Assembly (NCBI RefSeq): GCF_003268675.1
Contig: NZ_CP029378.1
Coordinates: 4,588,001 to 4,652,000 of the forward strand
Origin: Streptomyces bacillaris
GTDB lineage: Bacteria; Actinomycetota; Actinomycetes; Streptomycetales; Streptomycetaceae
Direction: 5' to 3'
DNA: 64,000 nt
Notes under the pieces: generated by a model
Seen by the model: only the letters and a program-made list of their open reading frames with translations
The model's database searches: none
What the model was told of the DNA's origin: nothing
Made by a program: the position numbers and the translations under genes
In this document: piece after piece, positions 50,340-59,378 of the stretch
How positions within the stretch are numbered: position 1 is the stretch's first letter
Layout of the letters: every line of letters begins with the position of its first letter

Positions 50340-51802
50340 GCCCCGCCGGACCGCAGAAGCTCTTCATCGGCGGGGAGTGGACCGAGCCCGCCGACGGCCA
50401 CTACGAGGTCGTCGACCCCGCCACCGAGGAGGTCGTCGGCCTCGCCCCCGAGGCGAGCCGCGCCCAGGTGTACGAGGCCGCGGCGGCGGCGAAAGCGGCC
50501 TTCCCGGCCTGGTCGCGGACCCGTCCCGAGGAGCGCGCCGCGATCCTGGACCGTACGGCGGACCTCGTCCGGCGCGACTTCGCCGCCCACGCCGAGGTCG
50601 CCCGGCGGGAGAGCGGAGCCACCGCCTCCACCGCCCGGGGGATGCAGGTCGGGGTCGGCATCGCCCGCTTCCGGCGGTACGCGAAAGGCGCCCTGGAACC
50701 CGTCGAGGAGGCCGTCCCGCCGCAGGTCAACGAGGCCGGGCCGATGGGGAGGGCCGGGATCTTCGGGGCGCTGGCCGTCCGCCAGCCGGTCGGCGTGGTC
50801 ACCTGCGTCACCTCGTACAACAACCCCTGGGCCAACCCGGCGGGCAAGATCGCGCCCGCCCTCGCGATGGGCAACACGGTCGTGGTGAAGCCCGCCCCGC
50901 AGGACCCGCTCTCGGTCTACCGGATGGCCGCCGCCCTCGCGGAGGCGGGCGTTCCGCCGGGGGTGGTGAACGTCGTGACCGGCTCGGGCGCGGAGGCGGG
51001 GGAGGCCGCCGTGGACTCCCCGGACGTCGACATGGTCAGCTTCACCGGCTCCACCGCCGTCGGGCAGCGGATCGCGGAGGTGTGCGGGCGCGGGATGAAA
51101 CGGCAGCTGATGGAGCTGGGCGGGAAGGGCGCCGCGCTGGTCCTGGAGGACGCGGATCTGGGCTCGGCGGTCGCCGGGATCGGGACCACCTTCTCCTTCT
51201 ACAGCGGACAGATCTGTACGGCCCCGACCCGCGTCCTGGTCCACCGCTCCCGCCAGGACGAACTGATCGCCGGGCTGGCCGCGTACGCGGACGCGCTCAC
51301 CGTCGGGGACCCCGCCGACCGGGCCACGGTCGTCGGCCCGGTCATCTCCGCCGCCCACCGCGACCGGGTGGAGGCCTATGTGGAGCTGGGCCGGAAGGAG
51401 GGCGCGCGGGTGGTCACGGGCGGCGCCCGCCCCGCCCACCCGGCCCGGGGGTTCTATGTGGCCCCCACCCTGCTCGCCGGCTGCACCCCGGACATGCGGG
51501 TCGTCCGCGAGGAGATCTTCGGGCCGGTCGTCGTGGTCGTCCCCTTCGACGACGAGGAGGAGGGCGTGGCGCTCGCCAACGACAGCGACTACGGCCTCAT
51601 CGACTACGTCTGGTCCGCCGATGTGGCCCGCGCGTTCCGGATCGCCCGGCGGCTGCGGTCGGGCGGGGTCGGCGTCAACACGGTCGGGCGGAACATGGAG
51701 GCCCCGTTCGGCGGGTTCCGCAAGAGCGGGGTGGGGCGGGACGTGGGCTCGTACGCGCTGCACGCCTACAGCGAGACGCAGGCGATCGTCTGGCCCGGCT
51801 GA
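50336..51802 (+). CDS. Aldehyde dehydrogenase
   Basis: A 488-residue NAD(P)-dependent ALDH. VTSYNNPWANPAGKIAPALAMGNTVVVKPAPQDP binds the cofactor, FTGSTAVGQRI is the G-x-x-x-x-G loop, Glu in LMELGGKGAALV is the general base and Cys in YSGQICTAPTRV the nucleophile; EEIFGPVVVV follows. It oxidises an aldehyde to the acid, probably one formed by the LLM/amidohydrolase steps encoded just upstream. The GTG overlaps the amidohydrolase stop. A 240-bp gap with a dyad separates it from the permease gene. Confidence 0.92.
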   Translation: MSPAGPQKLFIGGEWTEPADGHYEVVDPATEEVVGLAPEASRAQVYEAAAAAKAAFPAWSRTRPEERAAILDRTADLVRRDFAAHAEVARRESGATASTARGMQVGVGIARFRRYAKGALEPVEEAVPPQVNEAGPMGRAGIFGALAVRQPVGVVTCVTSYNNPWANPAGKIAPALAMGNTVVVKPAPQDPLSVYRMAAALAEAGVPPGVVNVVTGSGAEAGEAAVDSPDVDMVSFTGSTAVGQRIAEVCGRGMKRQLMELGGKGAALVLEDADLGSAVAGIGTTFSFYSGQICTAPTRVLVHRSRQDELIAGLAAYADALTVGDPADRATVVGPVISAAHRDRVEAYVELGRKEGARVVTGGARPAHPARGFYVAPTLLAGCTPDMRVVREEIFGPVVVVVPFDDEEEGVALANDSDYGLIDYVWSADVARAFRIARRLRSGGVGVNTVGRNMEAPFGGFRKSGVGRDVGSYALHAYSETQAIVWPG

Positions 51803-51983
51803 GACCGTCCGCCCACCCGTACGGGAAGCGTGCGGGAAATTTTTGAAACGGGGCAAAACGGACAGTGCTGCGATTACCGTACGGCGCCCCTCGCGTGCGA
51901 CCGTCATGCATTGCAAGGCTTCACGTGCATGTGACCTTGAATTGATGAAGTGTTCACGGGGAAACGGTCGTTGTAACCAAGGG

Positions 51984-52001
51984 TGAGACGTTGGAGTCTC
52001 A
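51984..52001. promoter_or_regulatory. Dyad upstream of the APC permease gene
   Basis: TGAGAC-GTTGGA-GTCTCA is a perfect 6+6 inverted repeat 40 bp before ATG 52042. TAACGT at 52029-52034 ends seven bases before the ATG and could be the -10 of a leaderless message; no -35 is evident. Confidence 0.5.
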
Positions 52002-52041
52002 TGCTCCGGATGTGGATATCGCAGCGCATAACGTCCCTCTC

Positions 52042-53622
52042 ATGACTCAGCTGGACGCGCGGCCTCGGGCCGGAGACACGGTACGGGGAAGTGCCCCGGC
52101 CGGTGGTGGTGACGGGGGCGTACGCGGCAAGGGGCTCGGCGGGAACTCCGTCGGCCTGACGGGCAGCGCCGTCATCGGCATCTCCACCGTCGCCCCCGTC
52201 TACTGCCTGACCTCGACCCTCGGCTCCACCGCCGGAGAGGTCGGCGTGCAGATGCCGGCCGTCTTCCTGGCCGGGTTCCTGCCGATGCTGCTCGTCGCCT
52301 TCGCCTACCGCGAGCTGAACAAGGTCATGCCGGACTGCGGCACCTCCTTCACCTGGACGGTGAAGGCGTTCGGCCCGCGCGTCGGCTGGATGTGCGGCTG
52401 GGGCCTGGTCATCGCGACGATCATCGTCCTGTCCAACCTGGCGGGCGTCGCCACCTCGTTCTTCTGGCTGCTGGCGGGCGAGGTCACGGGCAGTCCGTCG
52501 GTCGCCGCCCTGGACGACAACAAACTCGTCCACATCGGCACCTGTCTCGTCCTGATCGCCGTCGCCACCGCCATCAGCTACCGGGGGATGACCGCCACCA
52601 AGGGCATCCAGTACACCCTGGTCGCCCTCCAGCTCGCCGTCCTCGCGCTGTTCGTGACGATGGCCCTGGACAAGGCGGGCAGCGGCGGCGCGGACTTCGC
52701 CACCTCGCTCGACTTCTCCTGGTCCTGGCTCAACCCGTTCGCAGTCCAGTCCTTCGCGGCCTTCACGGCCGGGCTCTCCCTCTCCATCTTCATGTTCTGG
52801 GGCTGGGACACCTGTCTGACCGCCAACGAGGAGACCACCGGCAGCGACAAGACCCCCGGCCGGGCCGCGCTCATCGCCATGGTCGTCCTGGTCGGCTCCT
52901 ACCTGGCCACCGCCGTCGCCGCCCAGATGGCCGTCGGCTCCGGCACCACCGGGCTCGGCCTCGCCAACCCGGAGACCGGTGAGAACGTCTTCGCCGCCCT
53001 CGCCGGGCCGGTCATGGGTTCCGGGCTCGGCGTGCTGCTCTTCGTCGCCGTCCTCGCCTCGGCCGCCGCCAGCCTCCAGACCACGTTCATCCCGGTGGCC
53101 CGCACGGTCCTCGCGATGTCGACGTACGAGGCGATGCCCGCGTCGTACGCCAAGGTCCACCCCCGCTTCAAGACGCCCGGCCGGGCGACGGTCGTGGCGG
53201 GCATCGGGACCGGTGTCTTCTACGCCGTGATGACGCTGGTCAGCGAGCACGTGCTGATCGACACCATCTACGCGCTCGGCCTCATGATCTGCTTCTACTA
53301 CGCGCTGACCGCCTTCGCCTGCGCCTGGTACTTCCGCGCCGAACTCACCCGCTCCGGCCGCGACCTGGTCTTCAAGGGCCTGTTCCCGGTCCTCGGCGGC
53401 ATCCTGCTCGCCGCCGTCTTCGCCAAGACCCTCTACGACATGTGGGACCCGGCGTACGGCTCCGGCTCCTCGGTCTTCGGCGTCGGCTCGGTCTTCGTCA
53501 TCGGGGTGGGGCTGCTGCTCCTCGGCGTGGTGCTGATGGTCGCGATGGAGCGCCGCAGCCCGGCGTTCTTCCGGGGCGAGGTCCTGACGAAGGAGACCCC
53601 GGCCCTCGTGGTCGAGGACTGA
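52042..53622 (+). CDS. APC-family amino acid permease
   Basis: A 526-residue membrane protein with about 12 helices. GLTGSAVIGISTVAPVYCLTSTLG is the APC start motif; then PAVFLAGFLPMLLVAFAYRELNKVMPDCGTSFTWT, WGWDTCLTANEETTG and repeated hydrophobic spans to about residue 500. The first 40 residues are a soluble Gly-rich tail. The frame is open from 51991 but the ATG at 52042 is preferred because a -10-like TAACGT lies seven bases upstream. It lies after the amidohydrolase/ALDH genes and could import the N-acyl-amino acid or an amine that they break down; a separate promoter is likely. Confidence 0.88.
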   Translation: MTQLDARPRAGDTVRGSAPAGGGDGGVRGKGLGGNSVGLTGSAVIGISTVAPVYCLTSTLGSTAGEVGVQMPAVFLAGFLPMLLVAFAYRELNKVMPDCGTSFTWTVKAFGPRVGWMCGWGLVIATIIVLSNLAGVATSFFWLLAGEVTGSPSVAALDDNKLVHIGTCLVLIAVATAISYRGMTATKGIQYTLVALQLAVLALFVTMALDKAGSGGADFATSLDFSWSWLNPFAVQSFAAFTAGLSLSIFMFWGWDTCLTANEETTGSDKTPGRAALIAMVVLVGSYLATAVAAQMAVGSGTTGLGLANPETGENVFAALAGPVMGSGLGVLLFVAVLASAAASLQTTFIPVARTVLAMSTYEAMPASYAKVHPRFKTPGRATVVAGIGTGVFYAVMTLVSEHVLIDTIYALGLMICFYYALTAFACAWYFRAELTRSGRDLVFKGLFPVLGGILLAAVFAKTLYDMWDPAYGSGSSVFGVGSVFVIGVGLLLLGVVLMVAMERRSPAFFRGEVLTKETPALVVED

Positions 53623-53674
53623 GGTCTCCGGTACGGCGTCGGTCTCCGGTACGGCGTTACGTCACGTCGCCGGG

Positions 53675-54403
53675 CTACGGGCGCCAGTAACCCAGGGCGT
53701 TCACCCGGTCCTTGGGCAGGCCCAGCTCCTTGCGGAGGTAGGCCGCCAGGGTCCGGGTGGTCGACGTGTCGCAGGCGACCCAGACGTACGCGTCCGAGGA
53801 GTCCTCGCCCAGCAGCCCCGGCAGGGCCGCCTTCACCTCGGCCACCAGATGGGCCCCGCCCTCGCGGCGCTCCACGTGGTGCAGGGTGTGGTGGGCCTCG
53901 TCGAGGCGGAACGGCAGTTTCCGGTCGTCCTCGTGGGAGGTCTCGAACCAGATCGTCGCCGGGGTCTTCGGGATCGCGTCCAGCAGCGAGTTGATCGCGG
54001 GGAGCGCGGCCGGGTCACCGATCACGAAGAGCCGCTTCGGCGCCGGGTCGGGCAGGGTGAAGCCGGTGCCCTGGAGGGTCGCGTCTATCGTGTCACCGGC
54101 CTTGGCCGTCTTCGCCCAGTCGCAGGCGGGGCCCTCGTGGAGGGCGAATTCCAGACTGAAGGTCCCGGCCTCGGGGTCCGGGTCGACCAGGGTGTAGGCG
54201 CGCTGATGCGGTTTGCCGGCCTTCTCGAACCAGAGCCGCACCCACATCGTGGGGTGCGCCCCGCCGGTCGCGGCCAGCAGCCCGCCGTCGGTCAGGTGCA
54301 CCCGGTGGAACCGGTCGGTGACTTGCTCCGCGCCGGTCACGGTGAACGTGAAGTCCCGCCCCCGGAACAGTTTGAGAACGACGCCTTCCCAGCCATGTCC
54401 CAC
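53675..54403 (-). CDS. Siderophore-interacting protein (ferric-siderophore reductase)
   Basis: A 242-residue FAD/NAD(P)H-dependent SIP. FTVTGAEQVTDRFHRVHLTDGG, then QRAYTLVDPDPEAGTFSLEFALHEGPACDWA (the flavin-binding RxYTxR-like site, here RAYTLV), FVIGDPAALPAI and the closing AYVWVACDTSTTRTLAAYLRKELGLPKDRVNALGYWRP. SIPs reduce ferric siderophores inside the cell to release Fe2+. GTG 54403 is chosen with GGGGAG a few bases upstream; the longer frame crosses the iron box. It diverges from the acylase/GNAT gene across that box, so iron starvation should induce both. Confidence 0.92.
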   Translation of the reverse strand: MGHGWEGVVLKLFRGRDFTFTVTGAEQVTDRFHRVHLTDGGLLAATGGAHPTMWVRLWFEKAGKPHQRAYTLVDPDPEAGTFSLEFALHEGPACDWAKTAKAGDTIDATLQGTGFTLPDPAPKRLFVIGDPAALPAINSLLDAIPKTPATIWFETSHEDDRKLPFRLDEAHHTLHHVERREGGAHLVAEVKAALPGLLGEDSSDAYVWVACDTSTTRTLAAYLRKELGLPKDRVNALGYWRP

Positions 54404-54455
54404 GGTGCTCCCCGCCCTCTCCTGCCGCCCCTGGCCCGCTGCCCTAAGGGTCACT

Positions 54456-54474
54456 TTGGTTAGGCTAACCTAAA
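54456..54474. promoter_or_regulatory. Iron box (IdeR/DmdR1 operator)
   Basis: TTTGGTTAGGCTAACCTAA matches the 19-bp consensus TTAGGTTAGGCTAACCTAA at 18 positions. It lies between the two divergent starts, 53 bp from the reductase GTG and 17 bp before the acylase GTG, so the iron-loaded repressor would block both. Confidence 0.9.
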
Positions 54475-54490
54475 TTTCGAGGGCTGGGGA

Positions 54491-57400
54491 GTGGCCGAAA
54501 ACCACCGGGAACAGGGGATGGGCAGAGCGATGACGAACGCTGGCGTCGACGGCGAGAGACCGGGTCCGGGTACGTCCGGGGAGCCTTTGGGCGCCTTTGC
54601 GAGTTCTTCGGGTGCCACCAGGATGCCTTTGGGTGCCTCCGAGGGGTCCGGGGGATTCGGGGGTCCCGAAGGGGGCGGGGGATCTGCGGGGGCCGGGGGC
54701 GCCGAAGTCTCCGAAGCCTCCGGGGGCGCCGAAACCTTCGAGGTCTTCCGGGACGACCGGGGGATACCCCACCTGCGGGCCGGCACCGCCCTCGCGCTCG
54801 CCCGTGCCCAGGGCCACAACGCCGCCCTGGACCGGGCCTGGCAGCTGGAGACCGAGCGCCACCGGCTGCTCGGCACGACCGCCGCGTACCTGGGCGCCGA
54901 GGCCGTCGACTGGGACCGGTTCGCCCGGCGGGCCCGGCTCGCCGACACCGCCCGCCGCTGCTTCGAGCGGCTGGCGCCCGGGACCGCCGCCTGGGTGCGC
55001 GCGTACGTCGACGGGGTCAACGCGGGCCTGCCCGAAGGGGCCGCCCGCGCGCCGGAGTTCACCGCCGCCGGGCTCGTCCCCGGCCGCTGGGAGCCCTGGA
55101 CCCCGCTCGGCGTCTGGCTCTCGACCCACATCCTCTTCGCCGGGTTCCCCACCAAGCTCTGGCGCGAAGAGGTCGCCCGCAGGCTCGGGGACGACCGCGC
55201 GACCCTCTTCGCCACCGACGGCCCCGGCACCTCCGGCTCCAACGGCTGGCTCCTCACCGGCGCCCGCACCACCACCGGCGCCCCGGTCGTCGCGGGCGAC
55301 CCGCACCGCTTCATCGAGGACCCGGGCCTCTACCAGCAGCTCCGGCTCGCCTGCCCCGAGTTCGACGTGGTGGGCCTCGCCGTCCCCGGCGTCCCGGGCA
55401 TCGCGCACTTCGGGCACGCGGGCGGGGTGGCCTGGGCGATCACCAACGCGATGGCCGACTACCAGGACCTCTACCGGGAGCAGTTGCGCCGCACGCCGGA
55501 CGGCGGGGTGGAGGCCCTGGGCCCGGACGGCTGGTACCGGGCCCACGCCCACACGGAGACCATCGAGGTGGCGGGCGGCGAGCCGGAGCCGGTGGAGGTC
55601 GTCGAGACGGACCGGGGGCCGCTGATCATCGGGGAGGTGCCGGACGCGCCGGACGCGCTGGATCTGCCGGGCGTGCCGGACGCGGCGGATGTACGGGACG
55701 CGCAGGGCGTACGGGGTGGTCCGGATGCCGACGGTGGGCCCGACGGGCCGGATCTGCCGGACGCGCCGGATGCGCCGGGCGTACGGGATGACGCCCCCCT
55801 CATCAGCCTCCGCTACCCGCCCCGCGTCACCGGCGACCTCGGCTTCGACGTGCTGCCCGCGCTGCTCGGGGCCCGTACGGTCGAGGACCTCGACACCGCG
55901 CTGGACGGCTGGGTCGAACCCGTCAACGTGGTCCTGGCCGCCGACACCACCGGGGCCACCCTGCACCGGGTCGCCGGACACGTCCCCGTGCGCCCGTACG
56001 CGAACCGGCTCCGGGTCGTCCCCGCGCATGATCCCGCGTACGCCTGGCGCGAGGGCGCCGAGCACACGCCCCGTACCGAGGTCGACGCCGCCACCGGCAC
56101 CGCCGTGATGGCCAACGAGCGCGGTCTCGCCGCCCCCCTCGGCATCGAGTTCGCGCCCCCGCACCGGGCCGACCGGATACGGGAGTTGCTGGGCGCGGCG
56201 CCGGGGGCAGGAGCGCGTGAGGTCACCGGCCCGCCCTGGTCGGCCGCCGACATGGCCGTCGTGCACACCGACACCCGCCTCGCCTCCTCCCGGCAGCTCC
56301 TCTCCCTGCTCGCCTGGGCCCCGGACCTCGGCCCCGCCGCCGAACGCCTCCGGGACCGGCTGCTGCGCTGGGACCGCCACATGGACGCGGACAGCACCGA
56401 CGCCACCCTCTACTCCCGGCTCCGCGCGGACGTCGTCCACCGGCTGGCCGGCCACCCCGCCCTGCGGCCCGTCACGGGCGAGGCCGACCCCTGGCGCTCG
56501 TCCGCCTACCCGCCGCTCTTCCGCCCCTGGCTCGCCGCCGTACCCCGGATCGGCTACGCCCTGGAGACCCTGCTCACCGTCGGACTCCTCCCGTACGAGG
56601 AACGGCTCGCGCTCGTCGCCGCCTCGGCGGAAGCGGTCGCCACCGCGCAGACAGGGGACGGCCCGGCTCCCTGGGGCGAGGTCCACCGGGTCGCCCCCTG
56701 GCAGGCGCTGCCGGACGCGACGCCCCAGGAGGTGTGGCCGGGGCTGGCGGGGGACCACGACTGCGTGCTCTCCACCTCCAGCGTTCCCGGGGTCACCGAC
56801 CTGTTCGCCCGCGGCCCGGCCGCCCGGTACGTCTGGGACATGGCCCGCCGCGAGGACAGCCTCTGGGTGGTGCCGTTCGGCGCGTCAGGCGTACCGGGCT
56901 CACCCCACCACCGCGACCAGACGGACCTGTGGGCGAGCGGCCGCCTGGCCCCCGTGACCACGGACTGGAACCTGCTGCACCGCACCGAGGAGACCACCGC
57001 CACCGTGAACACCACTTCCGGCTCCGCCGCCACCGTCCCCGCCCTGCGCCCCGCCGTGTACGAGCAGAAGGTCGAGGGCTTCGGGGTCGTCCGCCTGGTC
57101 CCGGTCGACCCGGCCGCCGACGAGGAGCTGCTGCACGGCTGGGTCACCCAGGAGCGCGCCCGGTTCTGGGGCATGGCCGACCACACCGCCGAACAGGTGC
57201 GGGAGATCTACGAGTTCGTCGACTCGCTCGCCACCCACCACGCCTACCTGGCGCTGCGCGACGGCGCCCCGGCCGCGCTCTTCCAGACGTACGAGCCGGA
57301 CGCCGACCTCGTGGGGGAGTGCTACGACGTCCGGCCCGGCGACTTCGGCATCCACCTGCTGATCGCGCCCGCCGAGGGGGAGGGGGCGGTGAAGGGGTAC

Positions 57401-57604
57401 ACGGACTCCCTCCTGACCGCGTTCATCGGGTACGTCTTCAGCGACCCGGCCCACCTGAGGGTCGTCGTCGAGCCGGACGCCCGCAACGAGAAGGCGCTCG
57501 CGCGGATGGTCCGGGTCGGGTTCGAACTGGGCCCGGAGATCCGGAAGCCGGAGAAGACGGCCCGGCTCGCGTTCCTGACGAGGGAGGCGCTGGGCCTGGC
57601 GTGA
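54491..57604 (+). CDS. Penicillin-acylase-like hydrolase fused to a siderophore-type acetyltransferase
   Basis: A 1037-residue two-part protein. After a Gly/Ser/Ala-rich tail (15-80), residues about 83-850 form an Ntn hydrolase: EVFRDDRGIPHLRAG, ARAQGHNAALDRAWQLE, then GTSGSNGWLLTG where Ser250 would become the N-terminal nucleophile after self-cleavage, and HFGHAGGVAWAITNAMAD. A Pro-Asp-Ala-rich stretch lies near 380-430. Residues about 855-1037 are a GNAT domain of the IucB/RhbD siderophore kind (WVTQERARFWGMADHT, YDVRPGDFGIHLLI, RVVVEPDARNEKALARMVRVGFELG). Separate genes with these activities have, as I recall, been linked to aryl-acylated desferrioxamines (desG/desH). With the iron box and adjacent reductase, making or unloading an acylated siderophore is likely. 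No signal peptide is visible, so it is probably cytosolic. Confidence 0.85.
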   Translation: MAENHREQGMGRAMTNAGVDGERPGPGTSGEPLGAFASSSGATRMPLGASEGSGGFGGPEGGGGSAGAGGAEVSEASGGAETFEVFRDDRGIPHLRAGTALALARAQGHNAALDRAWQLETERHRLLGTTAAYLGAEAVDWDRFARRARLADTARRCFERLAPGTAAWVRAYVDGVNAGLPEGAARAPEFTAAGLVPGRWEPWTPLGVWLSTHILFAGFPTKLWREEVARRLGDDRATLFATDGPGTSGSNGWLLTGARTTTGAPVVAGDPHRFIEDPGLYQQLRLACPEFDVVGLAVPGVPGIAHFGHAGGVAWAITNAMADYQDLYREQLRRTPDGGVEALGPDGWYRAHAHTETIEVAGGEPEPVEVVETDRGPLIIGEVPDAPDALDLPGVPDAADVRDAQGVRGGPDADGGPDGPDLPDAPDAPGVRDDAPLISLRYPPRVTGDLGFDVLPALLGARTVEDLDTALDGWVEPVNVVLAADTTGATLHRVAGHVPVRPYANRLRVVPAHDPAYAWREGAEHTPRTEVDAATGTAVMANERGLAAPLGIEFAPPHRADRIRELLGAAPGAGAREVTGPPWSAADMAVVHTDTRLASSRQLLSLLAWAPDLGPAAERLRDRLLRWDRHMDADSTDATLYSRLRADVVHRLAGHPALRPVTGEADPWRSSAYPPLFRPWLAAVPRIGYALETLLTVGLLPYEERLALVAASAEAVATAQTGDGPAPWGEVHRVAPWQALPDATPQEVWPGLAGDHDCVLSTSSVPGVTDLFARGPAARYVWDMARREDSLWVVPFGASGVPGSPHHRDQTDLWASGRLAPVTTDWNLLHRTEETTATVNTTSGSAATVPALRPAVYEQKVEGFGVVRLVPVDPAADEELLHGWVTQERARFWGMADHTAEQVREIYEFVDSLATHHAYLALRDGAPAALFQTYEPDADLVGECYDVRPGDFGIHLLIAPAEGEGAVKGYTDSLLTAFIGYVFSDPAHLRVVVEPDARNEKALARMVRVGFELGPEIRKPEKTARLAFLTREALGLA

Positions 57605-57692
57605 GGGTCCCGGGTGCGAGGGGCCCAGGCGTGCGGGCTCTGCCGTGAGAGGACCGGCGTGGAAGCACCGCCTCACCTGAAGAGGAGCGCGG

Positions 57693-58148
57693 CTACAGCG
57701 GACTCGTCCCGTCCGGGTTGAGTTCGCCGCCCTCCCGGAACAGCCGCCGGGCGACGACGTGTCCGCGCCCGGCGGCCATCCGGAACCACGGCTCGGCGGC
57801 CGCCAGCCCCTCGCGCTCCTGGACCAGCCGGCCCAGCTCCCACATCGACTCCACGTCCCCGGCCTTCACCGCCTGCCGCAGCATCCGCTCCGCCGCCTCC
57901 GGCCGCCCCTGGCTCCGCGCGTCCAGGGCGAGCATCCGCAGCCCGCGTACGGCACGGGCGTCCCCGGCGGCAGCGGCGGCGGCCAGCGCCTGCGGGTCCG
58001 GAGGGCGGCGGTAGCGCTGGGCGATCAGCAGCAGCACACCGGCGACCGACATGATCCAGCTCAGGTTGATCAGCGTGCTGCTGCCCAGGTACACGCCGGT
58101 CAGGCTCAGCACCCCGCCCGCGGGCAGCAGGAAGAACCCCAGTCCCAT
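57693..58148 (-). CDS. Small membrane protein with Sel1-like helical repeats
   Basis: A 151-residue protein. Two hydrophobic stretches at about 3-20 and 29-48 (GLGFFLLPAGGVLSLTGVYLG; INLSWIMSVAGVLLLIAQ) are followed by paired helices: AAAAAAGDARAVRGLRMLALDARSQGRPEAAERMLRQAVKAGDVESMWELGRLVQEREGLAAAEPWFRMAAGRGHVVAR, which read as Sel1/TPR-like repeats used for protein binding. ATG 58148 is preferred over 58163 because GGGAGG precedes it by seven bases. It converges with the acylase/GNAT gene. Function unknown. Confidence 0.72.
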   Translation of the reverse strand: MGLGFFLLPAGGVLSLTGVYLGSSTLINLSWIMSVAGVLLLIAQRYRRPPDPQALAAAAAAGDARAVRGLRMLALDARSQGRPEAAERMLRQAVKAGDVESMWELGRLVQEREGLAAAEPWFRMAAGRGHVVARRLFREGGELNPDGTSPL

Positions 58149-58170
58149 CCCCGTCCCTCCCATCCATCCG

Positions 58171-58230
58171 TCCGCCGGTCCGGCCGTTCAGCCGCCGGTC
58201 CGGCCGTTCATCCGCCGGTCCGGCCGTCCA
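58171..58230. repeat. Three 20-bp tandem repeats
   Basis: The unit tccgccggtccggccgttca occurs at 58171-58190, 58191-58210 and 58211-58230 with single-base differences, directly upstream of the minus-strand Sel1-like gene and before the LLM gene at 58345. Confidence 0.75.
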
Positions 58231-58344
58231 TCCGCCCGGCCCGTGCCCTCTCCGTGGCCCCAGGCTATGGCCGACATGGTCTCGGATTTCACCGACGTAC
58301 GGCTTACCTTGGCCCTTCCCTCAGATGACGGAGGTGCTCTCTTG

Positions 58345-59190
58345 ATGCGGATCGCCACAACCATCTTCCTCACCGACGAGACGGTGACGCCCGTACGCCT
58401 GGCGCGCGAGCTGGAACAGCGCGGGTTCGCCGGGCTCTATCTGCCCGAACACACCCACATCCCGGTGAGCCGCCGTACGCCCTACCCGGCCGGGGGCGAG
58501 CTGCCCCGCGAGTACGGGCGCACGCTCGACCCCTTCGTGGCGCTCGGCCAGGCGGCGGCGGTCACCGAGCGGATCGCGCTCGGTACGGGCATCACGCTGG
58601 TCGCCCAGCACGACCCGATCGACCTGGCCAAGCAGGCGGCGACCCTGGACCACCTCTCCGGCGGCCGGTTCACGCTCGGCGTCGGCTACGGATGGAACGT
58701 GGAGGAGGCCGCCGACCACGGCGTCGCGTGGTCCACGCGCCGGGAGCTGGTGCGCGACCGGCTGGCGCTGATGCGGGCGCTCTGGTCGGCCGAACCTACT
58801 TCGTACGAGGGGGAGTTCGGGTCGGTCGCGGCGAGCTTCGCGTTCCCGAAGCCGGTACGGGCACCGCGCGGCCCGGTCGTCGGCCCGCGCACCCTGATCG
58901 GCGGCGCGGCGGGCCCGAAGCTGTTCGCGGCGATCGCGGAGCACGCGGACGGCTGGCTGCCCATCGGCGGCCGGGGGCTGACGGAGGCCGTACCGAAGCT
59001 GCGGGCGGTCTGGGAGGAGGCCGGGCGCGACCCCAAGGACCTCCAGGTGGTGCCGTACGCCGTCCTCCCCGACCCCGGGAAGCTCGCCCACTACGCGGAG
59101 CTGGGCATCGAGGAGGTGGTGCTCCAGCTGCCTCCGGCGGGTGAGCGGGAGGTGCTGCGGGTGCTGGACGGCTACGCGGCGTACCTCTGA
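58345..59190 (+). CDS. LLM-class F420-dependent oxidoreductase
   Basis: A 281-residue F420-type luciferase-like enzyme. RIATTIFLTDETVTPVRLARELEQRGFAGLYLPEHTHIPVSR, ERIALGTGITLVAQHDPIDLAKQAATLDHLSGGRFTLGVGYGWNVEEAADHG and PRTLIGGAAGPKLFAAIAEHADGWLPIGG mark the family; PEHTHIP and the GVGYGW loop are typical of the group widespread in mycobacteria and Streptomyces. ATG 58345 follows GGAGG by ten bases. It is a stand-alone gene. The cofactor would be supplied by fbiC at the end of the window. Substrate unknown. Confidence 0.87.
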   Translation: MRIATTIFLTDETVTPVRLARELEQRGFAGLYLPEHTHIPVSRRTPYPAGGELPREYGRTLDPFVALGQAAAVTERIALGTGITLVAQHDPIDLAKQAATLDHLSGGRFTLGVGYGWNVEEAADHGVAWSTRRELVRDRLALMRALWSAEPTSYEGEFGSVAASFAFPKPVRAPRGPVVGPRTLIGGAAGPKLFAAIAEHADGWLPIGGRGLTEAVPKLRAVWEEAGRDPKDLQVVPYAVLPDPGKLAHYAELGIEEVVLQLPPAGEREVLRVLDGYAAYL

Positions 59191-59378
59191 GGCCCGCCGG
59201 TGGGTCCCACCTCTGAGGCCCACCTCTGGGCCCACCTCTGAAGTCGCATCCGCCACACCGGCCCGTGCAACCGGGAGCGCCGCCAGGGCATCCTTACTCC
59301 CGGGGGATCGCATACATGGGCGCGGCCCGCACGCGTTTCCGGGCGTGCGGGCGGTGGCCCGGCTGGGTGGGGAGTGGA

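Noticed and set aside
48923..51916. 997-codon minus-strand frame
   Set aside because: Shadow of the amidohydrolase and aldehyde dehydrogenase genes, both with intact active-site motifs.
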